A stretch of 64,000 nucleotides of DNA from an uncultured Chitinophagaceae bacterium (GCA_903895845.1 CAITVK010000048.1:1-64000), one strand, 5' to 3'; positions 18,358 through 28,278 are shown, numbered from the stretch's first letter. A program made the numbers and translations. Notes: generated from the sequence alone by a model not told the origin.

Positions 18358-19281
18358 CTACAATTCTTCTTTACTTGCTTTTTTCAAAAAAGATTTCTCT
18401 TCATCAGTAAGCATGTGATAACCTTCTTGATTTATTTTATCTAGTATATCATCTAGTTTTTGTTGTGTTAGGTTTGGTATTTTCTTAAAAGGCGCTTCTT
18501 TGCTTGAATAATAGAGTTTATCTTTCTGTGGCCTGTTAAAGTTCTTTTTTTCTGGATTAAAGAGATTATCAAACCACTCTAACAGGTCGATCATCCATTG
18601 CCCCAGATCATTCCCATTTCCTAATTGCTTAATAAATATAAAGCCCATTGCGCCCCCGGCAAGATGTGCCACGCCCAAGCCAGCACTTGAACTTGCAATG
18701 GTTGCATAGTCTATGGCAGCAAAAATGAGTGTCAATACCCAAAGCGGAATGCCCCCATTAATCATAGGGAATATACGATAGTCTGGTGCGAGCGTGGTTG
18801 TGCCAACAGCTACAGCCATCAATGCAGCACTAGCACCCATCATAGGAGGCATTACATCTACTTGTTGGGATAGAACCGGGAATATATTATTAGTCAGCAA
18901 AAAGAATATTGCACCAACAAAACCACCATACAAATAAATAGGAATCAACTTACGGTTACCAGTCAAATCTTGCAGGATGTAACCAAAACTCCATAGCCAT
19001 AATAAGCTACTTATCAGTTGCCATACACCAAGGTGACTAAACATATAGGTAAATAAAACCCATGGTCTGGTACTTAGTTTTTCTAATGAAGCGGGCAAAC
19101 AGAACCAATCGAGTATCTGGTGTTGAAAGAAATCGGCAGGAACTTCTGAAAAGAAATATACAATATGAATAAAGTTTAGCAAGATGAATACGGTACCATT
19201 AATAATGATAAGCCATGTAAGTGCATTGTTTTCAGCCCCTAATAATGGTATTCTTTTATTGCTGTAATCTCTGGTACTCAC
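18358..19281 (-). CDS. Rhomboid-family intramembrane protease, variant active site
   Basis: The 307-residue protein has six or so transmembrane helices and a hydrophilic C-terminal tail of about 80 residues. The catalytic pair is likely S151 (GASA) and H206 (AHLAGG). The oxyanion-side HxxxN motif of the second helix reads QLISS (Q88, S92), so two residues that normally stabilise the transition state are missing. It may be a weak protease or a pseudoprotease that binds membrane clients. The start is GTG. It is next to a second rhomboid with all motifs intact. Confidence 0.8.
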   Translation of the reverse strand: MSTRDYSNKRIPLLGAENNALTWLIIINGTVFILLNFIHIVYFFSEVPADFFQHQILDWFCLPASLEKLSTRPWVLFTYMFSHLGVWQLISSLLWLWSFGYILQDLTGNRKLIPIYLYGGFVGAIFFLLTNNIFPVLSQQVDVMPPMMGASAALMAVAVGTTTLAPDYRIFPMINGGIPLWVLTLIFAAIDYATIASSSAGLGVAHLAGGAMGFIFIKQLGNGNDLGQWMIDLLEWFDNLFNPEKKNFNRPQKDKLYYSSKEAPFKKIPNLTQQKLDDILDKINQEGYHMLTDEEKSFLKKASKEEL

Positions 19282-19350
19282 TGTAAAATAATTTGTGTAA
19301 AGATAAAAGCTGTACTGTTACTGATTAATTAAAATCGGTTCCATCACTAT

Positions 19351-20205
19351 TTAATAGAACGTCTTTCTATTTGTTTTGTTCCAGGTCATCACTATTAGTA
19401 ACCCAACAATTGCGCCTCCAACGTGTGCCCATCTTGCAACATTATCCCCAGCAGAGTTTTTTACCGCAAAGAACAATTCGTATCCGAAGTAAGCCAACCC
19501 AGCCCACTTTGCTTTGACGGGAATGAAAAAATATAAATATAAATAGGTATTGGGAAACAAATAGACAAAGGCAGCAAGTACCCCAAATACGGCACCGCTT
19601 GCACCAATAGTTGGCGTATTCAATGTTTCTTTGTAGCTGCTAGCTAGACCATCCAACAATCTTCCAGCTGCTTCATGATCTGTTGGGTTTGCAACTAAAT
19701 AACTTACAAAATCCGGATTCAAAGGAATGCCGTGTTGTTTGGCATATATAATCATTGCTTCTGCTGCACCTGCTTTATTACCTACATGCATGGCAACTAA
19801 ATCTGCATACTGATTTGTTAGCTGACCAATTTCGTAATTAAGAAAGAGAAGATGTAATAGAGCTGCACCCAAGCCACATATTATATAAAAAGTAAGGAAA
19901 CGTTTAGCTCCCCAGAGGTTTTCCAACACAGCTCCAAACATCCACAAGCCAAACATATTACCAAATATGTGCGCAATTCCTTGGTCGAAATCATCAATCT
20001 GTCCATGTAAAAACATGTGTGTAATTAACTGCCAAGGTTGAAAGAGCGGACTTTTCCATGTATGTAATGCAAATAAATTGTCCATCGGAAAGTTGAACTG
20101 TCTCACTACTGTATAACGAGCAACAAAAAAAAGCACATTAATAATGAGTAGATTTTTAATTACTGGTGGTAACACCTCAAATCTTCCTGGTCTAAATTCA
20201 TTCAT
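19351..20205 (-). CDS. Rhomboid-family intramembrane serine protease
   Basis: The 284-residue protein carries an intact rhomboid site: H79 and N83 in AHIFGN, S203 in GASGAVFG and H261 in WAHVGGA. It should cleave transmembrane segments inside the inner membrane; substrates are unknown. A loop of about 70 residues (125-195) lies between helices, longer than in minimal rhomboids. A longer frame starts at 20247, but MNEFRPGRFEVLPP at 20205 looks like the natural N-terminus. It lies in a row with the rlmD-type gene and a second rhomboid. Confidence 0.9.
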   Translation of the reverse strand: MNEFRPGRFEVLPPVIKNLLIINVLFFVARYTVVRQFNFPMDNLFALHTWKSPLFQPWQLITHMFLHGQIDDFDQGIAHIFGNMFGLWMFGAVLENLWGAKRFLTFYIICGLGAALLHLLFLNYEIGQLTNQYADLVAMHVGNKAGAAEAMIIYAKQHGIPLNPDFVSYLVANPTDHEAAGRLLDGLASSYKETLNTPTIGASGAVFGVLAAFVYLFPNTYLYLYFFIPVKAKWAGLAYFGYELFFAVKNSAGDNVARWAHVGGAIVGLLIVMTWNKTNRKTFY

Positions 20206-20262
20206 AATATCTATTCTAAAAAAGAAATCTCTAATTGTTGTTGGCATTCTTTGCCTCCTTGC

Positions 20263-21711
20263 CTATTGCCTTTCTCCTTCTTCCCTCAACTTCAACTGCA
20301 CCACGTTTTCTATATGATGTGTGTGTGGAAACATATCTACCGGTTGTATTTTGGTCACCACATATTTCTCGTCTAGCAGGGCAAGGTCACGCGCTTGTGT
20401 GGCAGGATTACAGCTTACATAAACCACTAATGGTGCTGCAATATCCAACAGTTTCTTCACCAGTTTCTCGTGCATTCCGGCACGAGGAGGGTCGGTGATA
20501 ATCACATCTGGTTTGCCGTGTGTTTCAAAGAAAGCATCATCACAAATTGCTATCACATCGCCTGCCGTGAAAAAAGAGTGATTTATGCCGTTTAACGCTG
20601 CATTTTCCTTCGCATCTTTTATGGCATCTTCAATCAGTTCTACTCCTACAATCTTTTTTGCCCCTTTACTGCAAAATATCCCAATGCTTCCTGTGCCACA
20701 ATACAAATCATAAACAGTTTGTATACCATCGAGTTCGGCAAAGTCCCTTGTTATTTCATAAAGTTTTTCGCCTTGCTTAGTATTGGTTTGAAAGAAAGAC
20801 TTTGGACTGATTTTAAACTGAAAATCTTCCAGCTTCTCCGTGATATAACCATTGCCGAAATAAGCTACAGGTTCCAGATCGTAAATACTGTCATTAAACT
20901 TCCGGTTGATGGTGTACAGCAGTGTAGTGATGGAAGGAAACTGTTGCAACAGAAAATCGAACAATCCTTTTTGCAGTTTCTTATCTTCAAATCCCAATAC
21001 TATGTTCACCATTATTTCGCCGGTGGTGGCAATGCGTACCATCATATTGCGTAGCAAACCCTCGTGATTCCGGATGTCCCAAAAGCTAAGTCCATTTTCT
21101 TTGGCATACGTCACAATTGCTTTCCGCATCAGGTTGGTTGGTTCTTCTTGCAGGTGACAAACATCTATTTCTACCACTTTATCGAACTGACCTTTTGCAT
21201 GAAACCCAGCTGCACCGATGGTTCCTTCTATGGCTTCGGTTAGTTTATCGTCGGCACGCAATTGCTGAAACTCTTCCTTGGGAATATATCTTCTGGTGGC
21301 AAACGTATATTCTAGTTTGTTGCGGTAGCCTGTTGTGGCATCGGCACCCACAATCGGCAACATTTCGGGCAAAGCCACTTTACCAATCCTGCCCAAGTTG
21401 TCTGCCACTTGTTGTTGTTTGTATATCAATTGTTCTTTGTAGGGAAGCATTTGCCACTGGCAGCCGCCACACACGCCAAAGTGTTTACAGAAAGGCGTTA
21501 CCCTGTTGGCGGAATATTCTTTGAAAGCCAAAGGATAGGCTTCTGCCCAGTCTTTCTTGCTTTTTGATAGTTGAATATCTACAATATCTCCGGGCACGGT
21601 GCCTTCTATAAATATTACTTTGCCCTCTACACGTGCCAAGCTCTTGCCTTCGGCGGCATAGTTTTCTACCAATACATTCTCTAAAACAACGGGTTTCTTA
21701 TATTTTCTCAC
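20263..21711 (-). CDS. rlmD: 23S rRNA (uracil-5-)-methyltransferase, RlmD/TrmA family
   Basis: This 482-residue SAM-dependent enzyme methylates a uracil C5 in rRNA (or tRNA). A TRAM domain spans about residues 5-65. The Fe-S cysteines are in CKHFGVCGGC, with a fourth probably in DVCHLQEE. The SAM-binding YDLYCGTGSIGIF, the TDPPRAGMH motif and the catalytic cysteine in YVSCNPATQARDL are all present. Which uracil is modified (1939 or another) is not visible. The start is GTG at 21711. It is divergent from the small efflux-operon gene at 21810. Confidence 0.88.
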   Translation of the reverse strand: MRKYKKPVVLENVLVENYAAEGKSLARVEGKVIFIEGTVPGDIVDIQLSKSKKDWAEAYPLAFKEYSANRVTPFCKHFGVCGGCQWQMLPYKEQLIYKQQQVADNLGRIGKVALPEMLPIVGADATTGYRNKLEYTFATRRYIPKEEFQQLRADDKLTEAIEGTIGAAGFHAKGQFDKVVEIDVCHLQEEPTNLMRKAIVTYAKENGLSFWDIRNHEGLLRNMMVRIATTGEIMVNIVLGFEDKKLQKGLFDFLLQQFPSITTLLYTINRKFNDSIYDLEPVAYFGNGYITEKLEDFQFKISPKSFFQTNTKQGEKLYEITRDFAELDGIQTVYDLYCGTGSIGIFCSKGAKKIVGVELIEDAIKDAKENAALNGINHSFFTAGDVIAICDDAFFETHGKPDVIITDPPRAGMHEKLVKKLLDIAAPLVVYVSCNPATQARDLALLDEKYVVTKIQPVDMFPHTHHIENVVQLKLREEGERQ

Positions 21712-21809
21712 GGGGTAAAAATAACGGCATTTGGATAATGAGCATTATTTTCTCGATGAGGGAACAAAAGCAGGTAGTATATTCGCAAACAATTTACACT
21801 ACTACAGCA

Positions 21810-22199
21810 ATGAACAGAAAGAAATATAGCAATTTAAAGTGGTTCACCAAGGTGGGCATTTTGCTACTATACACTTGTTTCTTTTTGGGTCAATTGAACT
21901 TCAATTATGACAGCGGTTCGTTGGTAAGGGAACAATTAGCTCAATCTATTTTAAATGCAAAAACAAAAGATGACTGTAGTTCTGTCATTTCAAAAACAGC
22001 TAAGCCTTCCAACTCAAAGGCTAATCTACATCTTAATAAAAGGTTTCAACCAGAGAGTTTTATACTGGGCAGGGTTATTTGTATTCCATTGCCAATTGAA
22101 TTCTCCTGCATAAAAACTTCTTATTTCTATTCAAATCCCATTCTTCCCGCTGTAAGTTTCACAACCTATTCGCTCCGGGGCCCTCCTGCTATTGCTTAA
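21810..22199 (+). CDS. Small hypothetical protein heading the efflux operon
   Basis: The 129-residue product has one hydrophobic segment near the N-terminus (WFTKVGILLLYTCFFLG) and a polar rest ending in a proline-rich RGPPAIA. I do not recognise a domain. It starts with ATG at 21810 and stops 40 bp before tolC, in the same direction, so it probably belongs to that operon. A longer upstream frame overlaps the divergent rlmD gene and is less likely. Secretion or membrane anchoring is likely; function is unknown. Confidence 0.65.
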   Translation: MNRKKYSNLKWFTKVGILLLYTCFFLGQLNFNYDSGSLVREQLAQSILNAKTKDDCSSVISKTAKPSNSKANLHLNKRFQPESFILGRVICIPLPIEFSCIKTSYFYSNPILPAVSFTTYSLRGPPAIA

Positions 22200-22239
22200 C
22201 AATTTCTGTTAACAATATTTTCTATTTCAATTCTATTTT

Positions 22240-23634
22240 ATGGTCTCTTTCCGTTTTGGGAAGTGGTTTGGGTTATTGGCTATTGTATTCCTCTGCCCTT
22301 CATTTCCTTTATTAGCGCAGCAAAAAAAATACAGTCTGGTTAGTCTTATCGAGAGTGCAAAGAATTACACACCTCTTCTCAAACAAAAAAGTGCGTTGAT
22401 AGATGCCAGCAAGGAGAAAATTACTGATACCAAACATAGCTTTCTGCCGCAAGTAAGGCTTAGTGAGCAAGTTAGTTTGGGTTCTGACAATTCAATTGCT
22501 GGAAGTTATTTTACAATGGGCATTACCCCTTCTACTTCGGGCGGAGTGCGTGCCGATGACAATCTTCAAGCGGCAACCAGCAATGTTGGTGTGTTGAGTG
22601 CAGAGTATGAACTGGTGAATTTTGGCCTGAATAGTGCCGAATTAAATCTTTCCAAATCTTATTCTGACGTTGCCGAAGCCGATTTGCAACGGGAGCAATA
22701 TTTATTGGAACTGAATGTAGCTAGGCTTTATTTCAATCTGCAAAAGAGTTTGTATCGACTAAAAGCCGATGAGCAAAACATTCAGCGATATCAAAATATT
22801 TTCAATGTGATTAAGGCATTGACCCAAAGTGGCATCAAGCCGGGGGCAGATTCTTCGTTGGCTAAGGCTGAATTATCCAAAACAAAAGTGAGTTACAACC
22901 AGACTTTGGGATTAATCAACAATCAAAAACAACAATTGGCCTATCTCACTGGCATCCCCGCTGCCAATCTTACTTTTGAAGTTCCGGACAATGATATTAT
23001 CAATCCAAAACCGCTTACCCTATCCGTTTTTCCGGAGGTTAGCAATAATCCTTTGATTGATTATTATTCAAAAAGAAACAACATCTACACCGCAAACGAG
23101 CAGTTGATTAAAAAGAGTTATCTCCCCAAAATATTATTGGAAGGCAGCACTTGGGCACGTGGTTCGAGCATTCAGTACAACGATAAATACAAATCGCTAG
23201 GCGATGGTTTTGGCTACCAACGCTACAATTATATGTTTGGGGTTGCTGCCACTTATTCCCTTTTCAACGAATTGCACAAAAAAGATAAGCTGGCAGAAAA
23301 CCGATTTGCCATGCAGGCGAGCAACTACGAATTGCAACAACAGAAGCTGGCATTGGCTTCGGCGAGCTTACAGGCGGACAATGCCTTACAAACCGCATCT
23401 GCCAATTTGCAGGAAATACCCATTCAGTTGCAAGCCGCAACCGCCACTTACAATCAAAAGTTGGCGCAGTACAAGGCAGGGCTTATCAGTTTGATAGACC
23501 TTACCAATGCGTCTTTTGTGTTGTATCGTTCGCAGACTGATTATATAGAAACATTGAATGATTCTTATTTGGCGCAGCTAGATAAGGCAGCTGCAAATGG
23601 TAGTTTGAATCAGTTTATTGCGACGGTGAAATGA
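22240..23634 (+). CDS. TolC-family outer-membrane efflux protein
   Basis: The 464-residue protein has a signal peptide ending near LLAQ and two repeated alpha-helical halves of the outer-membrane efflux protein family, seen as long amphipathic segments rich in Ala, Gln and Leu. It would form the outer-membrane channel of a tripartite pump with the RND permease and adaptor downstream. It is the first large gene of the operon; array 3 lies between its stop and the permease start. Confidence 0.9.
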   Translation: MVSFRFGKWFGLLAIVFLCPSFPLLAQQKKYSLVSLIESAKNYTPLLKQKSALIDASKEKITDTKHSFLPQVRLSEQVSLGSDNSIAGSYFTMGITPSTSGGVRADDNLQAATSNVGVLSAEYELVNFGLNSAELNLSKSYSDVAEADLQREQYLLELNVARLYFNLQKSLYRLKADEQNIQRYQNIFNVIKALTQSGIKPGADSSLAKAELSKTKVSYNQTLGLINNQKQQLAYLTGIPAANLTFEVPDNDIINPKPLTLSVFPEVSNNPLIDYYSKRNNIYTANEQLIKKSYLPKILLEGSTWARGSSIQYNDKYKSLGDGFGYQRYNYMFGVAATYSLFNELHKKDKLAENRFAMQASNYELQQQKLALASASLQADNALQTASANLQEIPIQLQAATATYNQKLAQYKAGLISLIDLTNASFVLYRSQTDYIETLNDSYLAQLDKAAANGSLNQFIATVK

Positions 23635-23707
23635 TACTAGTTATAAAATGATGGGAATGATGGAATGATTTATTGTTTCATCAATTCAAATCCATAAAAA
23701 AAGTTCT

Positions 23708-23853
23708 TTCATATCTCCAATGAGAAAAGCAATTTCTCCAATGAGAAAAGCAATTTCCCACTTGAGAAAAGCGAATTCTCACTTGAGAAAAGTAAATTCT
23801 CACTTGAGAAAAGCGAATTCTCACTTGAGAAAAGCAATTTCTGAAGTGAGAAA
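23708..23853. repeat. Array 3: seven 21-bp units, core TTCTCACTTGAGAA
   Basis: The T before GAGAAAAG falls at 23721, 23742, 23763, 23784, 23805 and 23826, with a final flipped unit aligned at 23847: every step is 21 bp. The core TTCTCACTTGAGAA is a near palindrome. The first two units read CTCCAATGAG, and the last, CTGAAGTGAGAA, is in the opposite orientation but on the same grid. The array ends about 30 bp before the RND permease ATG, so it sits in the operon's internal leader and would be transcribed. Confidence 0.95.
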
Positions 23854-23884
23854 CAAAGATTTATTTAAAATTTAAAGTTACTAA

Positions 23885-26800
23885 ATGATAAAATTCGCAT
23901 TGAAACAACCCATCACCATCATGGTGATATTTCTGGGGTTGATGTTGTTTTCGGTGATGGCAATAAGGACTATCCCGATAGATATTTTTCCTCGGCTAAA
24001 CTCACCCACAATCTATGTTATAGAGCAATACGGGGGGATGAGTGCCAAGCAGATGGAGGGCTTTTTTTGTACCAAGATGCAAGACCAATACCTGTTTGTG
24101 AACGGGGTAAAAAGCATTGAAAGCAAGAATATACAAGGGCTTACGATGATAAAACTGACCTTCCACGAGGGTACAGATATGGCAGAAGCAACTGGGCAGG
24201 TGGCGTTGCAATCGAACAGGGTATTGGCCTTTTTTCCACCGGGTTCCTTGCCGCCAACGGTTATCAGGTTCGATGCCTCCTCGCTTCCGGTGGGTGAATT
24301 GGTATTCAGTAGTCCCACAAAATCGCTTGCCGAAATGTTCGATTTGGCTACAACCCGCATCAGACCACTGTTTGCTACGGTGCCGGGAATGTCTGCCTCG
24401 CCGGCTTTTGGTAGCAATGCCCGCTCGGTGGTGATAAGCGTGGACCCCAACAAACTGAGTACTTACAACGTGAGTGCCGATGAAGTGGTGGATGCCATTG
24501 CAAAAAACAACGTGATTGTCCCTTCGGGTAATTTGCGGATTGATAGTACGATGTACCTTACCACGATGAATTCTTTGGAAGAAAAGGTAGATCAGTTTGA
24601 GAAAATATCCATCAAAAGCAATGGTACATCGTCTGTTTTGGTGAGCGATGTGGCAAAAGTTTCTGATGCGGCAGACATCACGGTGGACTATGCATTGGTA
24701 AATGGGAAGCGGTCGGTGTATGTGCCTGTGGTGAAAACGGCGGACGCTTCTACTTGGGATGTGGTGCAAAACCTTAAGGCAAAGTTGCCCGAAATGCAAA
24801 GCCTACTGCCCGATGATGTGAAGATTAGTTATGAATTTGACCAAAGCGTGTTCGTAATCAACTCCGCAAAAAGCTTGATGACGGAAGGTATTTTGGGGGC
24901 AATACTCACGGGGCTGATGGTGCTTTTGTTCCTGCGGGATTGGCGGAGTAGTTTGGTGGTGGTGGTCACGATACCAATTGCGGTGATGAGTGCCGTGTTC
25001 TTTTTGAAGATGGCAGGACAAACGGTAAACATAATGACCTTGAGCGGATTGGCTTTGGCAATAGGGATATTGGTGGATCAGGCAACGGTAACCATCGAGA
25101 ACATCCACCAACACTTGGAAATGGGCAAGAACAAGAAGCAAGCAATATTGGATGCGTGTACCGAAATCTCCTTTCCACTATTGCTCATCCTGTTGTGTAT
25201 TTTGGCAGTATTTGCGCCGGCCTTGGTGATGACGGGCGTGCCAAAAGCAATGTTTTTGCCGTTGTCATTATCCATTGCATTCGCTATGATTGTTTCATAT
25301 TTGGCTGCATTAACGTTGGTACCGGTGATTTCCAATTGGTTGATTAAGGAAGAAATGTTTCAGTACCACCACTCAGGCATTCACGCACACGCTGGGATGG
25401 CACTGGACGAAAAAGAAGTTGTGCAAGTGGAAACGCACGACAAAGAAGACAAGCACCACGCAGATGAAAATGGTTTCTTCCAGAAAATGAAAGTGGGTTT
25501 GCAGAATTTATTGGATAGGTGGATGAAGAAAAGGCAATGGATTGTTGCTGCTTATTTGATACTGGTTTTGGGTGCAGCAGGATTTTGTTTTGTGACGATA
25601 GGAAAAGATTTATTGCCCAAAACAAATAATGGTCAGTTGCAACTGCGACTCCGAGAACCCGATGGCACTAGATTAGAAATAACGGAAAATACCACCAAGG
25701 CTGTTTTGGATATAATAGATTCCACGGTGCATCACCACATCGCCATTACCTCGGCTTATGTTGGGTTGGTGCCGAGCAATTTTGGAACGAGTAACTTGTA
25801 CATTTTTAATAGCGGCACGCAAGAAGCCATCATTCAGGTAAACCTTAGCGAAGATTATAAAGTGAAAATGGAGGACTTGAAAGAAGAGTTGCGGAAAAAT
25901 ATTGCCCTCGCTTTCCCAGCTTTGAAAATTTCTTTTGAGCCGATAGAACTCACCGAAAAGATAATGGCACAAGGTGCATCCACACCCATTGAAGTGAGGG
26001 TGTCGGGAAAGAACATGGAAGATATTCAAAGCTATTCGTCGAAGTTGTTGGCAAAAATGAAAGGCGTAGATTTCCTGCGGGATGTACAAATAGCGCAACC
26101 GCTACATTTCCCCACAATAAATATTACCGTGGATAGGCAGAAGCTTTCGTTAATGGGGTTGTCGCTAGATAATATTTCTAAAAGCATCACCGCAAGTACT
26201 TCATCTAGTCGTTTCACCAATAAGAACTTCTGGTTGGATAGCCGAACTTCATACACCTACCAAACGCAGGTGCAAGTGCCAGAATACTTAATGAATTCGG
26301 TGGAAGAATTGGAAGCAACGTCGTTGGTTAAAGGAAAGGCCAGACCAATTTTGTCCGACGTGGCAACCTTATCCATCGACAGCGTACCAGGCGAATATGA
26401 CCGAAGCGGTCCTCGTAGGTTTGTAACCATCAGTGCTAATATCTATAAAAAAGATTTGGGTACTGCAACAGATGCTGTTCAAAAAGCAATCGACGAAGTA
26501 GGCACACCGCCAGTAGGATTGATACCAGAAATAAAAGGAATGTCGTCACTGCTTACCGAAACATTGGGTTCGTTGCAAACTGGATTGTTGGCAGCTATCG
26601 TGGTGATATTGCTGTTGCTGGCAGCCAACTTCCAATCGTTTGGGGTTTCGTTGGTGGTGTTGAGTACGGTGCCAGCCGTATTGTTGGGGGCAATGTTGCT
26701 ATTGTTGGCAACAGGTGCAACGCTGAACCTGCAATCATATATGGGAATCATTATGGCGGTAGGGGTATCGGTAGCAAATGCTATATTGATTGTAACCAAC

Positions 26801-27085
26801 GCTGAAACGTTGCGATTGGAATATAAAGACCCTTTCAAGGCAGCATCTGTGGCGGCGAGTATTCGTTTGCGTCCAATCTTGATGACATCCCTCGCTATGA
26901 TTGCGGGTATGATTCCAATGGCAAGTGGTATGGGAGAAGCGGGCGACCAGTCCGCACCATTAGGTAGAGCCGTGATTGGTGGTTTGGCAGCATCCACATT
27001 TGCAGCGTTGTTTATAGTGCCGTTGGTTTATGGCTGGATAAGGCAAAAGGCATCTTATGGCTCGGTTTCTTTGTTGCCAAAGTAA
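23885..27085 (+). CDS. RND-family efflux permease with histidine-rich loop
   Basis: This 1066-residue inner-membrane pump has the RND layout: 12 helices and two large periplasmic loops (about 40-335 and 575-865). It would export drugs or metals using the proton gradient. Helix 4 reads LVDQATVTIEN, with D398 but Q399 where HAE-type pumps often have a second Asp. The cytoplasmic loop between the two halves carries seven histidines between residues 495 and 525, a possible metal-binding patch. It follows tolC and precedes the adaptor; adaptor-last is a less common order. Its substrate is unknown. Confidence 0.92.
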   Translation: MIKFALKQPITIMVIFLGLMLFSVMAIRTIPIDIFPRLNSPTIYVIEQYGGMSAKQMEGFFCTKMQDQYLFVNGVKSIESKNIQGLTMIKLTFHEGTDMAEATGQVALQSNRVLAFFPPGSLPPTVIRFDASSLPVGELVFSSPTKSLAEMFDLATTRIRPLFATVPGMSASPAFGSNARSVVISVDPNKLSTYNVSADEVVDAIAKNNVIVPSGNLRIDSTMYLTTMNSLEEKVDQFEKISIKSNGTSSVLVSDVAKVSDAADITVDYALVNGKRSVYVPVVKTADASTWDVVQNLKAKLPEMQSLLPDDVKISYEFDQSVFVINSAKSLMTEGILGAILTGLMVLLFLRDWRSSLVVVVTIPIAVMSAVFFLKMAGQTVNIMTLSGLALAIGILVDQATVTIENIHQHLEMGKNKKQAILDACTEISFPLLLILLCILAVFAPALVMTGVPKAMFLPLSLSIAFAMIVSYLAALTLVPVISNWLIKEEMFQYHHSGIHAHAGMALDEKEVVQVETHDKEDKHHADENGFFQKMKVGLQNLLDRWMKKRQWIVAAYLILVLGAAGFCFVTIGKDLLPKTNNGQLQLRLREPDGTRLEITENTTKAVLDIIDSTVHHHIAITSAYVGLVPSNFGTSNLYIFNSGTQEAIIQVNLSEDYKVKMEDLKEELRKNIALAFPALKISFEPIELTEKIMAQGASTPIEVRVSGKNMEDIQSYSSKLLAKMKGVDFLRDVQIAQPLHFPTINITVDRQKLSLMGLSLDNISKSITASTSSSRFTNKNFWLDSRTSYTYQTQVQVPEYLMNSVEELEATSLVKGKARPILSDVATLSIDSVPGEYDRSGPRRFVTISANIYKKDLGTATDAVQKAIDEVGTPPVGLIPEIKGMSSLLTETLGSLQTGLLAAIVVILLLLAANFQSFGVSLVVLSTVPAVLLGAMLLLLATGATLNLQSYMGIIMAVGVSVANAILIVTNAETLRLEYKDPFKAASVAASIRLRPILMTSLAMIAGMIPMASGMGEAGDQSAPLGRAVIGGLAASTFAALFIVPLVYGWIRQKASYGSVSLLPK

Positions 27086-27116
27086 TTCTTCTTTTTTCAT
27101 TTATTAAATAAAAAAT

Positions 27117-28181
27117 ATGAAACAATATATCATAGCAATTAGTATCATTTTATTGCTTGCCTCTTGCTCGTCAGACAAAAAAGAAAATGTAGTAGAAACA
27201 AAACCTGCTACCGTCAATTATCCATTGGCAACAGTGGAAAAAGGCGGAGTAGCAACAGTGATTAAACTCCCCGGACAATTAGCTGCATACCAAGAAGTAA
27301 GTATCTTCCCTAAAGTAAATGGGTATGTAAAAAATGTATTGGTGGACATTGGCAGCAAGGTATCCCAAGGAAATTTATTGATGACACTCGAAGCGCCAGA
27401 ATTAGAAGAAGCCGCCTTGCAAGCAAAAGAAAGATTTGCTAGAAGCAGGGCTGATTTTGCGATAGACAAGGAACGTTTCCTTCGTTTGGAAGAAGCTGCA
27501 CAAACAGCAGGGGCTGTTTCCCCATTGGATTTATCTACAATCAAGGCAAAGATGGTAGCCGATAGTGCCTTGTGCAATGCCGAAAAAGCAAACTGGCAAA
27601 TGCAGCAGACAATGCTTGGCTATTTAAGAGTTACGGCTCCTTTTACAGGCGTAATTACAGAACGCAATGTTCACCCCGGTGCATTGGTAAGTGCATCGGC
27701 CAAAGACAAGCCAATGTTGGAATTGAAACAAGTGGCTCACCTTCGTTTGCAGGTTGATATACCCGAAGCCATTGCTGCAAATTTGAAAGACAAGGACACC
27801 GTTTCTTTTTATGTAAGTGCATTCCCCGGCAAAAAAATGAATGGGTTCATCAGCCGAAAGGCCGATAATATCACCGCCGAATTCCGTAGCGAAAAGATGG
27901 AGATAGATGTGATGAATGATGATGGATTACTCAGTCCAGGTATGTTTGCCGATGTGATTTTAAAATCAAAAGGCAATATGGATGCTTTATATGTACCCAA
28001 ATCTGCCGTGGTTACTTCCACCGAAAGGAAGTATGTAATGCTGGTAAAAGATAGTACCCGTACCAAAGTAGATGTAAGTACAGGCAATGAAACCAGTAGC
28101 AAAATAGAAATATACGGCAATCTTAAGGTGGGAGACCGAGTAATCGCGAATGCTAATGATGAAATAAAAGAAGGGAAATAA
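27117..28181 (+). CDS. RND efflux periplasmic adaptor lipoprotein
   Basis: The 354-residue membrane-fusion protein has a lipobox LLASC with Cys17 as the predicted lipidated residue. The biotinyl-lipoyl halves (GYVKNVLVDIGSKVSQGNLL and YLRVTAPFTGVITERNVHPG) flank an alpha-hairpin at about residues 95-155, followed by beta-barrel and membrane-proximal domains. It bridges permease and TolC. It starts 31 bp after the permease stop and ends the operon, with a strong hairpin after it. Confidence 0.92.
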   Translation: MKQYIIAISIILLLASCSSDKKENVVETKPATVNYPLATVEKGGVATVIKLPGQLAAYQEVSIFPKVNGYVKNVLVDIGSKVSQGNLLMTLEAPELEEAALQAKERFARSRADFAIDKERFLRLEEAAQTAGAVSPLDLSTIKAKMVADSALCNAEKANWQMQQTMLGYLRVTAPFTGVITERNVHPGALVSASAKDKPMLELKQVAHLRLQVDIPEAIAANLKDKDTVSFYVSAFPGKKMNGFISRKADNITAEFRSEKMEIDVMNDDGLLSPGMFADVILKSKGNMDALYVPKSAVVTSTERKYVMLVKDSTRTKVDVSTGNETSSKIEIYGNLKVGDRVIANANDEIKEGK

Positions 28182-28197
28182 GTATTTTTTCAAATGA

Positions 28198-28233
28198 AAA
28201 TGCGGCCAATACATTGATGTATTGACCGCATTT
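28198..28233. terminator. Terminator-like hairpin between convergent genes
   Basis: AAATGCGGCCAATACAT (28198-28214) pairs with ATGTATTGACCGCATTT (28217-28233) with one mismatch. T-rich sequence follows on the plus side. It lies between the adaptor stop and the convergent radical SAM gene, and may serve both. Confidence 0.75.
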
Positions 28234-28278
28234 ATTATTATTTTACAAACACATTTTAACACAAAAAATACTGAACTT

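Noticed and set aside
24002-26997. Antisense frames up to 265 codons in the RND permease gene
   Set aside because: The plus-strand product is a complete RND pump. The antisense products are rich in His, Arg and Cys and match nothing known to me.
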